Shown here in pieces: positions 36,853 to 48,646 of a DNA stretch of 64,000 bases (within the stretch, counting starts at the first letter, position 1; each line of letters begins with the position of its first letter). A program made the translations under genes and the position numbers. The DNA comes from Lactobacillus sp. S2-2 (lineage in GTDB: Bacteria; Bacillota; Bacilli; Lactobacillales; Lactobacillaceae). The stretch lies in assembly GCF_021698855.1 (NCBI RefSeq), contig NZ_WWFA01000003.1:62001-126000 (forward strand), read 5' to 3'. Below the pieces are notes generated by a model, which saw nothing but the letters and a program-made list of their open reading frames with translations, had not been told where the DNA came from and made no database searches.

Positions 36853-37050
36853 CTATCTTTTTTGATAGCTTTGATAAATCAACCAAATGATGATTAAAAT
36901 AACTGCTGGCCAAAATAATAAATGAAACATCATTATAAGTATCAATAAAAAACCTAAAATTAGAATCAAAAACAAACATGAACATCCATCAGTAAAAATA
37001 GCCGCTAACACAAGAAATGGTATTAATAAAATAAATAAAAATAGTAGCAA
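36853..37050 (-). CDS. Small hydrophobic membrane protein
   Basis: A 65-residue protein almost entirely hydrophobic, with two to three membrane segments. A Gly-Cys-Ser-Cys turn lies near residue 22 and the end is basic (YQSYQKR). No family is recognised. Its position just before the HD phosphohydrolase gene, with a GAAAGAGG-type site, supports translation. Confidence 0.6.
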   Translation of the reverse strand: MLLFLFILLIPFLVLAAIFTDGCSCLFLILILGFLLILIMMFHLLFWPAVILIIIWLIYQSYQKR

Positions 37051-37114
37051 AAAATAACCTCTTTCGATTTTTAAGATATCTTTATTCTATCATTTAATAA
37101 AAAAATAAGAATAT

Positions 37115-37146
37115 AAAAAAAGAGTAATCATAAGATTACTCTTTTT
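37115..37146 (-). terminator. Terminator of the malolactic operon
   Basis: AAAAAGAGTAATC / GATTACTCTTTTT with a 4-nt loop, ending the leftward mleA-mleP transcript. Confidence 0.88.
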
Positions 37147-37148
37147 AA

Positions 37149-38141
37149 CTAATATAGTACGTTAATAACTTGCATCAAGATTGGAACTACGATTACGAAT
37201 AGTACCGTACTTGTAATTACAACATTATTAGCATAATCAACATCACCATTAGAACGACCAACTAACATTGGAAGAACTGCAAGTCCAGGAGCGGCTGCTT
37301 GAATGATGAAAGTACTTGCTTCGATTGAAGGAACACCAGCACCACCATTTGCAAATAATACTAGAATACCAATCATAAGAGCTGGGGCAATTACAAAACG
37401 GCCCAATAATGCTAGAACTGAATCACGATCAAAGTGAATTGATTTAAGTCCAGCATCAGCTAAAATAATTCCAATATAAATCAATGAAAGTGGTGTAACT
37501 AAACTACCAACCATTTCAAATGTTTTACCTAACATTGGGAATTTGTCTGATTCAATAAATGTAGTTGGAATATTAAATGCAATCCATACTAAGGCAACAA
37601 TAAATCCAATTAGTGGAGCAGGAAGTAATTTCTTCCAATTAAATCCAGCTGAATCTTTTGAACCTTTTTCTTTAGTTGGGTCATCAGCTGAAATAAAGAA
37701 GATTCCGATTGCCCAAGTTGAAATAGTATTCATTAGGTAATAAATCAAGAAGTAAGGAACTGCTTCTTTACCAAATAAAGCTAAATTAAGTGGCATTCCA
37801 ATAAAAATTGTATTGGCATTAACAAACATATTAATGAAAGTACCACGACGACCTTTTCTAATTTTGAAAACATAAATCAATAGAATTGCGACTACATAAC
37901 CTAATAAGAAACTTAAGAATGTATAAAGTAATCCACTTGATAAACTAACAATTTTACCACGATCTAGTTTGGTAATTACTGACATAAAAATTGAAACAGG
38001 TAATGCAACATTCATAATTAAAAATGAAATATTACCTTTAAAAGTATCAGCTAATTTACCTGATTTACGTAACCAATATCCTAATGCAATAACTAGTACG
38101 ATTTCTCCAACACTAGATAATGATGTAATAAATGCATCCAT
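37149..38141 (-). CDS. mleP: AEC-family malate permease
   Basis: A 330-residue protein with about ten membrane helices of the auxin efflux carrier (AEC) family, the family of the known malolactic MleP carriers. It lies 21 bp after the malolactic enzyme gene in the same direction, and a LysR gene stands divergently upstream, which is the classical mle locus. It should import L-malate and may export lactate; the malate-lactate exchange generates proton motive force. Confidence 0.9.
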   Translation of the reverse strand: MDAFITSLSSVGEIVLVIALGYWLRKSGKLADTFKGNISFLIMNVALPVSIFMSVITKLDRGKIVSLSSGLLYTFLSFLLGYVVAILLIYVFKIRKGRRGTFINMFVNANTIFIGMPLNLALFGKEAVPYFLIYYLMNTISTWAIGIFFISADDPTKEKGSKDSAGFNWKKLLPAPLIGFIVALVWIAFNIPTTFIESDKFPMLGKTFEMVGSLVTPLSLIYIGIILADAGLKSIHFDRDSVLALLGRFVIAPALMIGILVLFANGGAGVPSIEASTFIIQAAAPGLAVLPMLVGRSNGDVDYANNVVITSTVLFVIVVPILMQVINVLY

Positions 38142-38162
38142 TATATTAATCCTCCAAAAAAA

Positions 38163-39809
38163 TTATTTATTGATACTTTTATATTCAGGAGCCCACATTG
38201 TGTCTTTTACAGCTTTGTCGACATCACTGATATTTTCTCTTGTAAGACCTTGCTTTACTGCACTATTAGCAACTGCTTTAGCAACAGTTTCTGAGAATTC
38301 AGTTAATTTATCGACTGGTGGCAAGATAGCTGCACCTGGTTGTGATGCATCAACAATTCCACCAAGTGAATGGGCAGCAGCTGAAATCATTTCATCATCC
38401 AATTTAGTTGCTGTGGCAGCAATGGCACCTAATCCAAGACCTGGATATACTAAAGCATTATTAGCTTGTCCAATTTCATAAGTAACCCCTTTGTATTCAA
38501 CTGGATCTGAAGGAATTCCTGTTCCAATTAAAGCACGACCATCAGTCCACTTAATTACATCTTCAGCTTTTGCTTCAGCTAACTTAGTTGGATTTGAAAT
38601 TGGGAAAATAATTGGACGTTCAGTATGAGCAGCCATTTCTTTAATAACTTCTTCTGAAAATGCACCTGGTTGAGTTGAAGTTCCTACCATAATAGTTGGG
38701 TGAACAGCTTTAACAACATCAAGTAAGTTAGTTAATTGATCTGCATTATCAAATTCATCACGGCTTCTAGCAAACTCTTTTTGACCTTCAGTTAAATCTT
38801 CCATGTCATCGAATAATAGTCCTTGTTTATCAACCATGTAGAAATGCTTCTTAGCTTCTTCTTCTGATAAACCTTCTTGAACCATTTCTTCACAAACACG
38901 TTGTGCAATTCCAACACCAGCTGTACCACCACCAAAACATAGATATGTTTGGTCAGTCATTTTTTCACCAGAGATGTTTAATCCACCTAATACACCAGCT
39001 AATACGATAATTCCAGTTCCTTGAATATCATCATTGAAAACTAAGTAATCATCTTTGTATTTTTTAAGTAAGTTTGAAGCATTTGAACGACCGAAGTCTT
39101 CAAAGTGAAGATACATATTAGGGAACATGTCTTCTGCTTCTTTAACAAAATTATCAACAAAAGCGTAATAGTCATCACCATATTCTCTTTTTTGAGAATT
39201 ACCTAAGTATAATGGATCATTCAATAAGCTTTCACGATTAGTACCAGCATCTAATACGACAGGTAATACTTTAGCAGGATCAATTCCGGCTGCTGCAGTA
39301 TAAACCATTAATTTACCAGTTGGGATATCAATTCCTTGAGTACCCCAGTCACCAATACCTAAAATACCTTCACCATCAGTCACAACAATTAATTCAATGT
39401 CTCGACCATCAGTAGCATTCTTTAATCCTTCTCTAATTGTTTCACGACTACTGTCATTAATTGAAAAGAAAGCAGCATTTTGTGGGTTAGTATAAATTTG
39501 ACTGTAATTTTCAATTGATTCAGCAATTGTTGGATCATAAACTACTGGCATAAATTCACTAACATGATCAGCGAAAAGTGCATAGAACAATACACGATTT
39601 TCATTGAAAATTGTCATTAAATAAATTCTTTTTTCTAAATCTGATTCTTTTCTTTGATATTCTTTATAAACACGATCTTTTTGTTGATCTAATGTTTGTA
39701 CAGCGGGTGGAACTAAACCTTGAATTCCAAGTGTCTTACGTTCATCTTCTGTAAAAGCAGTTCCTTTGTTTAAGAAAGGATTGTTAACTATTTCTTGACC
39801 TTTTGCCAT
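38163..39809 (-). CDS. mleA: Malolactic enzyme
   Basis: A 548-residue NAD- and Mn-dependent enzyme of malic-enzyme fold. Visible signatures are [16 protein letters not shown], the FNDDIQGTG metal/nucleotide region, [11 protein letters not shown] and FPISNPT. It decarboxylates L-malate directly to L-lactate. A malic enzyme would be similar in sequence; the mleP and LysR neighbours favour the malolactic assignment. Codon use is moderately optimised. Confidence 0.92.
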   Translation of the reverse strand: MAKGQEIVNNPFLNKGTAFTEDERKTLGIQGLVPPAVQTLDQQKDRVYKEYQRKESDLEKRIYLMTIFNENRVLFYALFADHVSEFMPVVYDPTIAESIENYSQIYTNPQNAAFFSINDSSRETIREGLKNATDGRDIELIVVTDGEGILGIGDWGTQGIDIPTGKLMVYTAAAGIDPAKVLPVVLDAGTNRESLLNDPLYLGNSQKREYGDDYYAFVDNFVKEAEDMFPNMYLHFEDFGRSNASNLLKKYKDDYLVFNDDIQGTGIIVLAGVLGGLNISGEKMTDQTYLCFGGGTAGVGIAQRVCEEMVQEGLSEEEAKKHFYMVDKQGLLFDDMEDLTEGQKEFARSRDEFDNADQLTNLLDVVKAVHPTIMVGTSTQPGAFSEEVIKEMAAHTERPIIFPISNPTKLAEAKAEDVIKWTDGRALIGTGIPSDPVEYKGVTYEIGQANNALVYPGLGLGAIAATATKLDDEMISAAAHSLGGIVDASQPGAAILPPVDKLTEFSETVAKAVANSAVKQGLTRENISDVDKAVKDTMWAPEYKSINK

Positions 39810-39868
39810 AACAAATATCCCCTTTTTAATAAATATTTAATATAAAGTACTCGAAGAATGTTAAACCT

Positions 39869-39893
39869 ATGCGTATAATATAGTCAAACGCAT
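39869..39893. promoter_or_regulatory. Inverted repeat in the mleR-mleA intergenic region
   Basis: ATGCGT (39869-39874) and ACGCAT (39888-39893) are perfect 6-bp arms separated by 13 bases, the spacing of a LysR-type site. A TATAAT (39875-39880) lies between the arms. It is a good candidate MleR box controlling both directions. Confidence 0.5.
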
Positions 39894-39932
39894 TTTTGTT
39901 ATAAATGTTATTTATATGAGAGGAACACATAC

Positions 39933-40814
39933 ATGAAATTACAAGATATGCTGTACTTCAACAAACTTGTAAAGCTAAAAAGCTATACTGAAGTATCCAA
40001 ATTTTTTGAAGTTAAACAACCAACCGTAACAATGGCAATTAAACGATTAGAAGATGAATTTAATATTGATTTAGTAAAAAGAGATCACTCCCACCGAGCA
40101 ATTACTATTTCAAAAGCGGGGCAAAAATTATTTGAACACACTAAATTAATTGGTGATGAAATCACGGCAATTAATGGAGATATGCAAAAATTAACCAACA
40201 ATCCTATTCATTTTGGATTACCCCCAATTATTGGAAATTATTATTTTCCAAAATTAGCGACTAATTTAGTTAAAAGAAATATTCTAAGTGATATTCGTAA
40301 TAAAGAAGATGGTTCAAATAAACTATTGGAAAATTTAAAATCTGGTTTAATCGATATTGCTTTAATAGGTTCAGTTGAACCCATGCAAAATAAAGAAATT
40401 GCTGGAGAAGTACTAACTAAAGATCAATTTCACTTTGTTGTACCTAAAAATTCTAAGTTTGCCAACTATGAAACTTTAACTTTTAACGATATTGAAAATG
40501 AAAAAATGGTTTTACTATCATCTGATTATGTTCATAATCAAGTTTTTGATAATATGTGTAACCACCATTTTATCCATCCAGAAATTGCATATCGTTCTCA
40601 AGATTTTGAATTAGTTAAAAAAATGATTAGTGAAAATTTAGGTGTTGGATTCTTAGTCAAGCACGCGGTTTCAGATCATGATAATTTAATTACAATTCCA
40701 ATCAATGATCAAGACTTACCACCATTTTATATTTCTGTTGCTTATCGTACATCACATAAATTAAATTTAAATGAAAAAGAATTGATTGAAACAATTGAAG
40801 ATTCAGTCAAATAA
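39933..40814 (+). CDS. mleR: LysR-family regulator of the malolactic genes
   Basis: A 293-residue protein with an N-terminal helix-turn-helix (SYTEVSKFFEVKQPTVTMAIKRLE) and a C-terminal periplasmic-binding-like effector domain (about 90-290). It is divergent from mleA-mleP, the standard MleR position, so it is expected to activate them in response to L-malate. An AGAGGA site precedes the ATG. Confidence 0.9.
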   Translation: MKLQDMLYFNKLVKLKSYTEVSKFFEVKQPTVTMAIKRLEDEFNIDLVKRDHSHRAITISKAGQKLFEHTKLIGDEITAINGDMQKLTNNPIHFGLPPIIGNYYFPKLATNLVKRNILSDIRNKEDGSNKLLENLKSGLIDIALIGSVEPMQNKEIAGEVLTKDQFHFVVPKNSKFANYETLTFNDIENEKMVLLSSDYVHNQVFDNMCNHHFIHPEIAYRSQDFELVKKMISENLGVGFLVKHAVSDHDNLITIPINDQDLPPFYISVAYRTSHKLNLNEKELIETIEDSVK

Positions 40815-40840
40815 AAAAGATGCCAATTGGCATCTTTTTT
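40813..40840. terminator. Bidirectional terminator between mleR and the P-type ATPase gene
   Basis: AAAAAAGATGCC / GGCATCTTTTTT with an AATT turn. Confidence 0.85.
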
Positions 40841-43187
40841 ATTTACTATCAATAACTTCTTTAGTTCCTAAGATAAATTTTTGAATAATCTTATAAACAA
40901 ATACAACACTTGCTAATAATATAATTGCAATTAATCCTAATCTTAAATCAATTAATGAAGCTAATGAGAAGAAATTATTAAAGATTGTAAAGACAGACAC
41001 AAAAGCACCTGCACTAAATACTATTAATCCCATTTTAAAGCGTGTTATTGGAGCACTTGCATTAATTAATGATATCCATGAAATTGCACCTGTCATTAAG
41101 ACATTTAAAGAAGAAATTTCATGATTACTTAGCTGTAGAAAGTGTCCTAAAATACCAATTCCTAATATATATACAACAACAGTTAATGAAGCTGGAATTG
41201 AAATTGCATAAATATTTTTAACAAAACGATTTTTAATAATTTCATAACTAGGTTGTAGCGCTAACAAGAATGTTGGCATTCCTACCATAAAAGCATTAAT
41301 TGGAGTTAACTGAATTGGTTGGAATGGATAATTTTTAGCAACAAAAACAAAAATAACTGCTAGCATAATTGAATACATAGTTTTGATTAAGTATAAAGAA
41401 GAAATACTATCAATATTATTAATTACTCGACGTCCTTCTTTTAAAACATCAATCATTGAAGCAAAATTTGAATCAATCAAAACAACATCAGCAATACTTT
41501 TAACGCTTTCACTACCAGATGCCATTGCAATTCCACAATCAGCTTGTTTTAGTGCTAATAAATCATTAACTCCATCACCAGTCATCGCAACTGTATGATC
41601 ATCTTGTTGATATGCTTTCATTAAATTTTGTTTTTGAGTTGGTGTTACTCGACCAAAGATTACATAATTTCTAGTCAAAGCTTGATAATCAATTGGATCT
41701 TTTAATGATGACATATCAATATATTTGTCGGCATCTTCGATTCCAACTTGCATACCAATATTTGATACAGTCATTGGATCATCACCAGAAATAATTCTAA
41801 TTCTAGCGCCTAAATTAGTGAAGTAAGCTAACGTATCAGCTGCATTTTCTCTAATTTCATCAGAGATTAAAATAAAAGAAATCAATTCAGGATTAGAGAA
41901 ACCATCTTCAGATAAATCATTTACCTTAACTAAAGCTAAAACACGATTTCCTTTTTCTGCATTTTCTTGAACAATATTTTTCTGACTTTCATTCATTTTT
42001 AGAATAAATTGAGGTGCTCCTAAAACAAATTGTCCTTGTTTTATTTGAGCTCCACTCCATTTTTTTGCTGAAGAAAATGGAACAATTAAATCAGACTTAA
42101 ATGGATTTTTACTACTAAACTGATTTTTTAAAGCAGTTGCAGTTTCATTTTTATCATCAACAATATGAGATAAATCACCAATAATTTCATTAATTTGATT
42201 ATTATCATATTGCTTGCTTTGTGGTAATGTTTTTTCAAACTTTAAATTACCGGTAGTAATCGTTCCTGTTTTATCTAAACAAATCGTATCCACTCGAGCT
42301 AACGTTTCAATTGAAGAAAGTTCTCTAACCAATACTCTTTTTTTTGCTAAGGTATAAGCAGAAACTGCTAGAGTAACCGATGTTAATAAAACTAAACCTT
42401 CTGGAATCATTCCAGTCATTGCAGCAACTGTTCCTAAAATTGATTCATTTATGTTTAGTCCATGTAAAAGACGTGAAATAAATAAAATGATTCCAACTGG
42501 AATAATAATAATTGTTAAAGTCTTGATAATTTTTTTCAATAAATTAATCAAAACACTATTTTTACTTTCTGTCATTCTAGCTTCATTGGTTAAATAATTA
42601 ACAAATGCTTCTTTTCCTACCTTAGTAGCTAAGATAACTGCCTCACCACTAACTAAGAAACTTCCTGATGTGATTTCATCATCATTATGTTTAGAAATTA
42701 TATTAGACTCACCTGTAATTTGCGATTCATCGACTCCGATACCCTTAGTTGTGATAACTTTACCATCAACTGAAACTTGATCTCCACGATCCAAAACAAT
42801 TAAATCACCTAAAACAACATCTTCTGGTTGAACAGTTTGTTTAACTCCATTTCTAATCACTTTGACATTTGTTTGTGATAACAAAGCCATTTTATCCACT
42901 TGTCTTTTTGATCTAATCTCTTGAAAAATTCCGATTGAAGTATTCACAATTGCAATTACAATAAAGACCAAATTTTTATAACTACCCGTAAAAATAACTA
43001 ATGCAGCTAACAATACGTTAATCATATTAAATAAAGTAAAAATGTTATCTGAAAAAATTTGTTTATTACTTCTAGTTAAAGATTTAGGAGGAATATTTTT
43101 ATTACCAGTTTCAAGTTGCTTTTGAACCTGCTCATCCGTCAATCCATTTTTTAAATCAACATCTTTTAGATTGATTCCATTATTCAT
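40839..43187 (-). CDS. Cation-translocating P-type ATPase (CtpE-like)
   Basis: About 782 residues from an ATG at 43187 that follows a GGGGGG-rich ribosome-binding site; an upstream in-frame ATG at 43235 has none. P-type motifs are complete: TGES (158-161), PEGL (262-265) in MIPEGLVLL, phosphorylated D305 in CLDKTGTIT, and GDGVNDLLAL. The MIPEGL helix-4 motif resembles the CtpE/calcium group rather than heavy-metal pumps, and there are no N-terminal CxxC metal domains. The likely substrate is Ca2+ or a similar cation. It is a single gene. Confidence 0.88.
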   Translation of the reverse strand: MNNGINLKDVDLKNGLTDEQVQKQLETGNKNIPPKSLTRSNKQIFSDNIFTLFNMINVLLAALVIFTGSYKNLVFIVIAIVNTSIGIFQEIRSKRQVDKMALLSQTNVKVIRNGVKQTVQPEDVVLGDLIVLDRGDQVSVDGKVITTKGIGVDESQITGESNIISKHNDDEITSGSFLVSGEAVILATKVGKEAFVNYLTNEARMTESKNSVLINLLKKIIKTLTIIIIPVGIILFISRLLHGLNINESILGTVAAMTGMIPEGLVLLTSVTLAVSAYTLAKKRVLVRELSSIETLARVDTICLDKTGTITTGNLKFEKTLPQSKQYDNNQINEIIGDLSHIVDDKNETATALKNQFSSKNPFKSDLIVPFSSAKKWSGAQIKQGQFVLGAPQFILKMNESQKNIVQENAEKGNRVLALVKVNDLSEDGFSNPELISFILISDEIRENAADTLAYFTNLGARIRIISGDDPMTVSNIGMQVGIEDADKYIDMSSLKDPIDYQALTRNYVIFGRVTPTQKQNLMKAYQQDDHTVAMTGDGVNDLLALKQADCGIAMASGSESVKSIADVVLIDSNFASMIDVLKEGRRVINNIDSISSLYLIKTMYSIMLAVIFVFVAKNYPFQPIQLTPINAFMVGMPTFLLALQPSYEIIKNRFVKNIYAISIPASLTVVVYILGIGILGHFLQLSNHEISSLNVLMTGAISWISLINASAPITRFKMGLIVFSAGAFVSVFTIFNNFFSLASLIDLRLGLIAIILLASVVFVYKIIQKFILGTKEVIDSK

Positions 43188-43299
43188 AATAAGATATCCC
43201 CCCTTTAAATTATTTCTAATTATAATTGATTTCAATTTAAAATTAATGACTAAACTACCAATATAAGAAAAATTTAAGTAACCAATTAATTTTTCTTAC

Positions 43300-43327
43300 A
43301 AAAAAAGACAATTAAATTGTCTTTTTA
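43300..43327 (-). terminator. Terminator after the fructokinase gene
   Basis: A stem around GACAAT / ATTGTC, extended by A and T runs, lies just past the leftward fructokinase stop. Confidence 0.7.
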
Positions 43328-43334
43328 TTTTTTA

Positions 43335-44228
43335 TTATATTTCAACAATATCATCTTTATAATATTGCTTTAATGCTAAAGCAAAATTTCCAATTGTTGC
43401 TGAACCATTATTTTTAATTGCAGGAGAAGAAATATAATGATTTAAATCATCTAGTGGAAAATAATTATTGAATAACTTCTTGAAGTGATTTCTAACTTTC
43501 ACTAAAAATGGTTCACTAACTACTCCACCACCAAAAATAATTTTTTCTGGTCGAATAAATAAAGTCACTTGCATTGCAGCCTGTGCAACATAATAAGCTA
43601 CCTTATCCCAAGCAGAATCAGTCATTGGGACATCTTTACCTTTTTTACCAGTCCTTTGTTCAAAAGTTGGACCGGATGCTAATCCTTCTAAACAATCATC
43701 ATGATAAGGACAAACTCCTGAAAAATTTTGATCTTCTGGATGTTTTTTAACTAAAACATGTCCAACTTCAGGATGACCCATATATCCTAATAATTCACCA
43801 TTATTAACAATTCCAGCACCAATTCCAGTTCCAATTGTATAATAAGCCAATGAACGGATAGGCTTTTTTTGATTAATCGAATTAATATATTCACCATATG
43901 CAGATCCATTTACATCAGTAGTCCAATAAACTGGAATATCAAAATGTTCCTTAATAAGACCTAAAAAATTAGTATTCTTCCATCCCTCTTTTGGAGTATC
44001 TGTAATATAACCATACTTTGGATTATTAATTCTCACTTCAATTGGTCCAAAAGAAGCAATTCCAATGGCCATTAGTTCAGGAAATTTTTGAAAGTAATTA
44101 ATGCATTTTCCAATTGTTTCTTCTGGATTGGTAGTTTCAAAACTAACACTATCAATTTCTTTATATGTTTCATCACCAACCGCACAAACAAATTTCGTAC
44201 CGCCAGCTTCAATACTACCTAATAACAT
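43335..44228 (-). CDS. ROK-family fructokinase
   Basis: A 297-residue protein. The N-terminal phosphate loop is GSIEAGGTKF. A zinc-binding ROK segment (GHVLVKKHPEDQNFSGVCPYHDDCLEG) has the His-Cys-His-Cys pattern, then IGTGIGAGIV and a C-terminal FGGGVVSEP. It phosphorylates fructose to fructose-6-P, which then feeds the phosphoketolase pathway. It is monocistronic. Confidence 0.9.
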   Translation of the reverse strand: MLLGSIEAGGTKFVCAVGDETYKEIDSVSFETTNPEETIGKCINYFQKFPELMAIGIASFGPIEVRINNPKYGYITDTPKEGWKNTNFLGLIKEHFDIPVYWTTDVNGSAYGEYINSINQKKPIRSLAYYTIGTGIGAGIVNNGELLGYMGHPEVGHVLVKKHPEDQNFSGVCPYHDDCLEGLASGPTFEQRTGKKGKDVPMTDSAWDKVAYYVAQAAMQVTLFIRPEKIIFGGGVVSEPFLVKVRNHFKKLFNNYFPLDDLNHYISSPAIKNNGSATIGNFALALKQYYKDDIVEI

Positions 44229-44354
44229 TAGTTATTCCTCATTTCATCTGGTCTCTATTTAAATCTAAGCATAAAACATCTAATGATATCATTATATTAT
44301 TTTTATTCAATAAGACCAACTATTTTGAAGTCTAATTATCAAATATTTAAACAA

Positions 44355-44384
44355 TAAAAAAGAAAGCACCTAATGCTTCCTTTT
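44355..44384 (-). terminator. Terminator of the pyr operon
   Basis: On the minus strand AAGGAAGCA pairs with TGCTTTCTT around a 5-nt loop, followed by a T run. It overlaps the carB stop codon and marks the end of a pyr operon with only four genes. Confidence 0.85.
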
Positions 44385-47300
44385 AAATTGATTGAATCAT
44401 AAATGACTGACTCTCTAAAACTTGTAAAATCGCATCAAAAGTATCTAATGCAGTTAGTAATGGTACTCCGTGCATAATACTTTGATTCCTAATTGCACTA
44501 CCATCAGCCAAACTCGTTGAATTATTTTCAATTGTATTCACAACTAATTGAATTTCTTGATTAGTTAATAAATTAGTTAAATCATTTTGTTCACCAATCT
44601 TTCCAATTATATTAACTTTTAATCCATTTTGATTTAGATATTCTGCAGTTCCTTTAGTTGCTAAAATTTCAAAGCCTAAGTTTGAAAGTCTTTTAGCTAA
44701 TGAAACTGTTTCCGGCTTATCTAAATCCTTAACCGTTAACAGTGCTTTCCCGTGATTTGACACATGAATTTTAGATGCTTCAAAAGCTTTATAAAGAGCT
44801 TTTGGTAAAGTAACATCAGAACCCATCACTTCACCAGTTGATTTCATTTCTGGACCAAGTAAACTATCAACATCATTTAACTTACTAAATGAAAATACTG
44901 GTGACTTAACATGAATCATTTTACCTTCTGGAATTAATCCAGGATTATATCCTAACCCATCTAATGATTGACCTAAAATTAATTGAGTGGCCACTTGTGC
45001 CATAGAAACTCCAGTAACCTTACTTAAAAATGGAACTGTTCGACTAGCTCTTGGATTAACTTCAATTACATAAGCTTGATTATCATGGACAACAAATTGA
45101 ACATTCATTAACCCAATACAATTAAGTGATAAAGCTAAATTAGTTGTATATTCAATAATTTGATTTTTAACTTGCTGACTCAAAGTTTGACTTGGATATA
45201 CTGCCATTGAATCTCCAGAATGAACTCCTGATCTTTCAATATGCTCCATAATTCCTGGAATTAAAACTTCTTTTCCATCACAGATAGCATCAACTTCACA
45301 TTCTTTTCCAACTAAGTATTTATCAATTAAAACTGGATGATCATTTGACACTAAAACTGCATTTTGCATATAACGTTTTAAATCTTCTTTTTGATGTACA
45401 ATTTCCATTGCTCGACCACCTAAAACATAGCTTGGGCGAACTAGAACTGGATAACCAATTTTTTCTGCAATTTCAATTGCTGTATTGTAATCACTAGCAG
45501 TTCCTCCCACTGGTTGTGGAATTTTTAAATTCTTAATTACTTTATCAAATTCATCACGATCTTCTGCTCGATTAACATCTTCAACTTTTGTTCCGAGAAT
45601 TTTAACTCCTTCATCAGCTAATGGTTCAGCTAAATTAATTGCAGTTTGTCCACCAAATTGAACTACTACTCCCATTGGTTTTTCTAAGTCAATGACATTC
45701 ATAACTTCTTCTAAAGTAATGGGCTCAAAATATAATTTATCTGCAATTTCTGCATCAGTCGAAACTGTTTCAGGATTATTATTAATAATAATTGCTTCAT
45801 AACCAGCTTTTTGAATCGCTTTAATGGAATGAACCGTTGCGTAATCAAACTCAACTCCTTGTCCAATTCGAATCGGACCAGAACCAAGTACTAACACTGA
45901 TGGTTTATCAGAGATTTCACTTTCATTTTCAGATTCATAAGTACTGTAAAAGTATGGTGTTTCAGCTTCAAATTCACCAGCACAAGTATCGACCATTTTA
46001 TAGGTTGGCATAATTTTATTTGATAAACGTAAACCTTTAATATGATCTAAATCAACATTCCATAATCTTGCTATAGTTTGATCAGAAAATCCATAAGTTT
46101 TGGCATTTTTTAAGACATCAAGATCACCAACATGAGTACTTAATTCAGTTTGAATTTCATAAATGTGTAATAAAATATCTAAATAATAGATTTGAATATT
46201 AGTCATTTCTGCTAATTTATCAATTGAGTAATTTCTTTTAATTGCTTCATATAAGTAGAAAATGCGATCATCACGAGCATGAATAATACCATTATCTAAA
46301 TCAGTTTGACTTAAATTAGTTAAATTATCATCATTTAAATCTTTTTGATCAATATCCAATGATCGAATTGCTTTTAAAATTGAAGCTTCAAGATTTCGAC
46401 CTAATGCCATTACTTCTCCAGTAGCTTTCATTTGAGTTCCTAAAGTTCGATCAGCTGACTCAAATTTATCAAATGGCCAACGAGGAATTTTAGTAACAAC
46501 ATAATCAAGAGCTGGTTCAAATTCAGCATAAGTTGTTTTAGTCACAGGATTAATAATTTCATCTAAATGTAGACCAACTGCAATTTTGGCTGAAATTTTA
46601 GCAATTGGATATCCAGTTGCTTTAGAAGCTAAAGCACTTGAGCGACTAACTCGAGGATTAACTTCAATTACAAAATATTTATTACTTTTTGGATCAAGTG
46701 CTAATTGAACATTACATCCACCTTCAACTTTCAATGCACGAATAATTTTTAAAGCTGCATCACGAAGCATTTGCACTTCATTATCAGATAAGGTTTGAAC
46801 TGGTGCAGTTACAATTGAATCTCCGGTATGAATTCCAACCGGATCAAAGTTCTCCATATTACAAACTACCATGGTAGAATCATTTGCATCTCGCATTACT
46901 TCAAATTCAATTTCGTTCATGCCTGCAATACTTTGTTCAATTAGGACTTGTGTGGCAGGCGATAAATAAAGCCCATTATCTGTAATTTCAATTAATTCAG
47001 CTTCATTGTTAGCAATTCCACCGCCAGTTCCTCCCATTGTAAAGGCAGGTCGAACAATTACTGGATAACCAGTTGAATTAGCAAACTCTACAGCTTGATC
47101 AACCGTTGTGGCAATTGATGACTCTGGAACCGGTTCATTAATTTCTTCCATTAAAGCTCTAAATTCTTCTCGATCTTCAGCTTGATTAATTGCTTTTAAG
47201 CCAGTTCCTAACAATTCAATGCCTAAAGTATCTAAAATACCAGATTTTGATAACTCAACAGCAGAATTTAATCCTTGCTGTCCACCTAAAGTTGGAATAA

Positions 47301-47556
47301 TTGCATCTGGTCGCTCTTTACGTAAGATTTTTTCTAAAAAATCTTCAGTAATTGGTTCAATATAAACTTGATCAGCAATTTCTTTATCAGTCATAATTGT
47401 TGCTGGATTAGAATTAATTAAAATAACTTCATAACCTAATTCCTTTAAAGCTAGACAAGCTTGACTTCCTGAATAATCAAATTCTGCTGCTTGACCAATA
47501 ATAATTGGACCTGATCCAATTACCATAATTTTTTTAATATCTTCTCGTTTAGGCAT
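44383..47556 (-). CDS. carB: Carbamoyl-phosphate synthase large subunit
   Basis: A 1057-residue protein of full length. Two homologous ATP-grasp halves are visible ([15 protein letters not shown], and [15 protein letters not shown] in the second), together with GSGPIIIGQ / GSGPIRIGQ loops and a C-terminal MGS-like regulatory domain (about 930-1057). It makes carbamoyl phosphate from bicarbonate, ATP and ammonia delivered by CarA. It overlaps carA by 8 bp and is the last gene of the operon. Confidence 0.97.
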   Translation of the reverse strand: MPKREDIKKIMVIGSGPIIIGQAAEFDYSGSQACLALKELGYEVILINSNPATIMTDKEIADQVYIEPITEDFLEKILRKERPDAIIPTLGGQQGLNSAVELSKSGILDTLGIELLGTGLKAINQAEDREEFRALMEEINEPVPESSIATTVDQAVEFANSTGYPVIVRPAFTMGGTGGGIANNEAELIEITDNGLYLSPATQVLIEQSIAGMNEIEFEVMRDANDSTMVVCNMENFDPVGIHTGDSIVTAPVQTLSDNEVQMLRDAALKIIRALKVEGGCNVQLALDPKSNKYFVIEVNPRVSRSSALASKATGYPIAKISAKIAVGLHLDEIINPVTKTTYAEFEPALDYVVTKIPRWPFDKFESADRTLGTQMKATGEVMALGRNLEASILKAIRSLDIDQKDLNDDNLTNLSQTDLDNGIIHARDDRIFYLYEAIKRNYSIDKLAEMTNIQIYYLDILLHIYEIQTELSTHVGDLDVLKNAKTYGFSDQTIARLWNVDLDHIKGLRLSNKIMPTYKMVDTCAGEFEAETPYFYSTYESENESEISDKPSVLVLGSGPIRIGQGVEFDYATVHSIKAIQKAGYEAIIINNNPETVSTDAEIADKLYFEPITLEEVMNVIDLEKPMGVVVQFGGQTAINLAEPLADEGVKILGTKVEDVNRAEDRDEFDKVIKNLKIPQPVGGTASDYNTAIEIAEKIGYPVLVRPSYVLGGRAMEIVHQKEDLKRYMQNAVLVSNDHPVLIDKYLVGKECEVDAICDGKEVLIPGIMEHIERSGVHSGDSMAVYPSQTLSQQVKNQIIEYTTNLALSLNCIGLMNVQFVVHDNQAYVIEVNPRASRTVPFLSKVTGVSMAQVATQLILGQSLDGLGYNPGLIPEGKMIHVKSPVFSFSKLNDVDSLLGPEMKSTGEVMGSDVTLPKALYKAFEASKIHVSNHGKALLTVKDLDKPETVSLAKRLSNLGFEILATKGTAEYLNQNGLKVNIIGKIGEQNDLTNLLTNQEIQLVVNTIENNSTSLADGSAIRNQSIMHGVPLLTALDTFDAILQVLESQSFMIQSI

Positions 47557-48637
47557 TGAATAAATTCTCCTTTTGATTTCTTTGAATTAACTCTTTAAAT
47601 TCATCAAAAATATAATCAGCATCATGGGGACCAGGAGCTGCATCTGGATGAAATTGCAATGAAAATGCTGGATATTTTGTGTGAACTAAACCTTCAACTG
47701 TTTCATCATTAATTTCTTCATGAGAAACTTCTAAATCTGTGTTGTAAACTGAATTTCGTTCTACTGCATATCCGTGATTTTGTGAAGTGAAATTAATTTT
47801 TCCATTTTCAAGAGTACGGACTGCATGATTAAATCCACGATGGCCAAATTTCATTTTAAAAGTTGTAGCACCATTTGCTAAGGCAAATAATTGATGTCCC
47901 ATACAAATCCCAAACATTGGAACTTCTTTTTCAACTTTGCGAATCATTTCAAGTGTTGCTTCTGTTACATCACTTGGGTCACCAGGTCCATTGGTCAACA
48001 TGACTCCTTTAGGTCCATATTTCATAATTTCAGAATAACTTGTAGTTGGGGGAACAACAATTACATCAAAATTACGTTTAGCTAGTTCTCTTAAGATTGA
48101 ATATTTCAAACCAAAGTCTACAACCACAACTCTTGGACCATCAGAAGGTGCTGGATAAGCTTCTTTAGTTGCACTAGTTGGGATTAATGGATTTTCATTA
48201 GTAGCTGTTTTAATATCATTAATCGATACATCTGAAATATCATTCAAAATAGCTGCTTTCATAGCACCTTTTTCACGAATATGCTTAGTAATTGCTCTTG
48301 TATCAACCCCTTTAATTCCAGGAATTTGATGACTTTTACAATACTCATCTAAATCTTGTGTCATTTCAAAATGAGTAGTTTTTCTAGCTAATTGAGTTAC
48401 TACAACTCCTTTAGTTGTTGGCTTTAATGACTCTAAATCTTTATCATTCACTCCATAATTTCCAATTAATGGATTAGTAAACATTAAAATTTCACCATTA
48501 TATGATTGATCTGAAATTGATTGTTGGTACCCAGACATCCCTGTACTAAAAACTAGTTCACCAATTTGATTTCCTAAATCTCCAAATGCTTCACCAGTAT
48601 AAATTTGACCATCTTCTAAAACTAAGTATCTTTTCAT
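47549..48637 (-). CDS. carA: Carbamoyl-phosphate synthase small subunit
   Basis: A 362-residue protein with an N-terminal CPSase_sm domain and a class I glutamine amidotransferase domain. The nucleophile is in [14 protein letters not shown]. The histidine motif reads [11 protein letters not shown] where the catalytic Glu of the HPE triad is usual, so Asp replaces Glu. It releases ammonia from glutamine for CarB and is embedded in pyrB-pyrC-carA-carB. Confidence 0.95.
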   Translation of the reverse strand: MKRYLVLEDGQIYTGEAFGDLGNQIGELVFSTGMSGYQQSISDQSYNGEILMFTNPLIGNYGVNDKDLESLKPTTKGVVVTQLARKTTHFEMTQDLDEYCKSHQIPGIKGVDTRAITKHIREKGAMKAAILNDISDVSINDIKTATNENPLIPTSATKEAYPAPSDGPRVVVVDFGLKYSILRELAKRNFDVIVVPPTTSYSEIMKYGPKGVMLTNGPGDPSDVTEATLEMIRKVEKEVPMFGICMGHQLFALANGATTFKMKFGHRGFNHAVRTLENGKINFTSQNHGYAVERNSVYNTDLEVSHEEINDETVEGLVHTKYPAFSLQFHPDAAPGPHDADYIFDEFKELIQRNQKENLFNA

Positions 48638-48646
48638 AAAAATTCC

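Noticed and set aside
37969..38481. 170-codon plus-strand frame opposite mleP and mleA
   Set aside because: Antisense shadow of two strongly supported genes.
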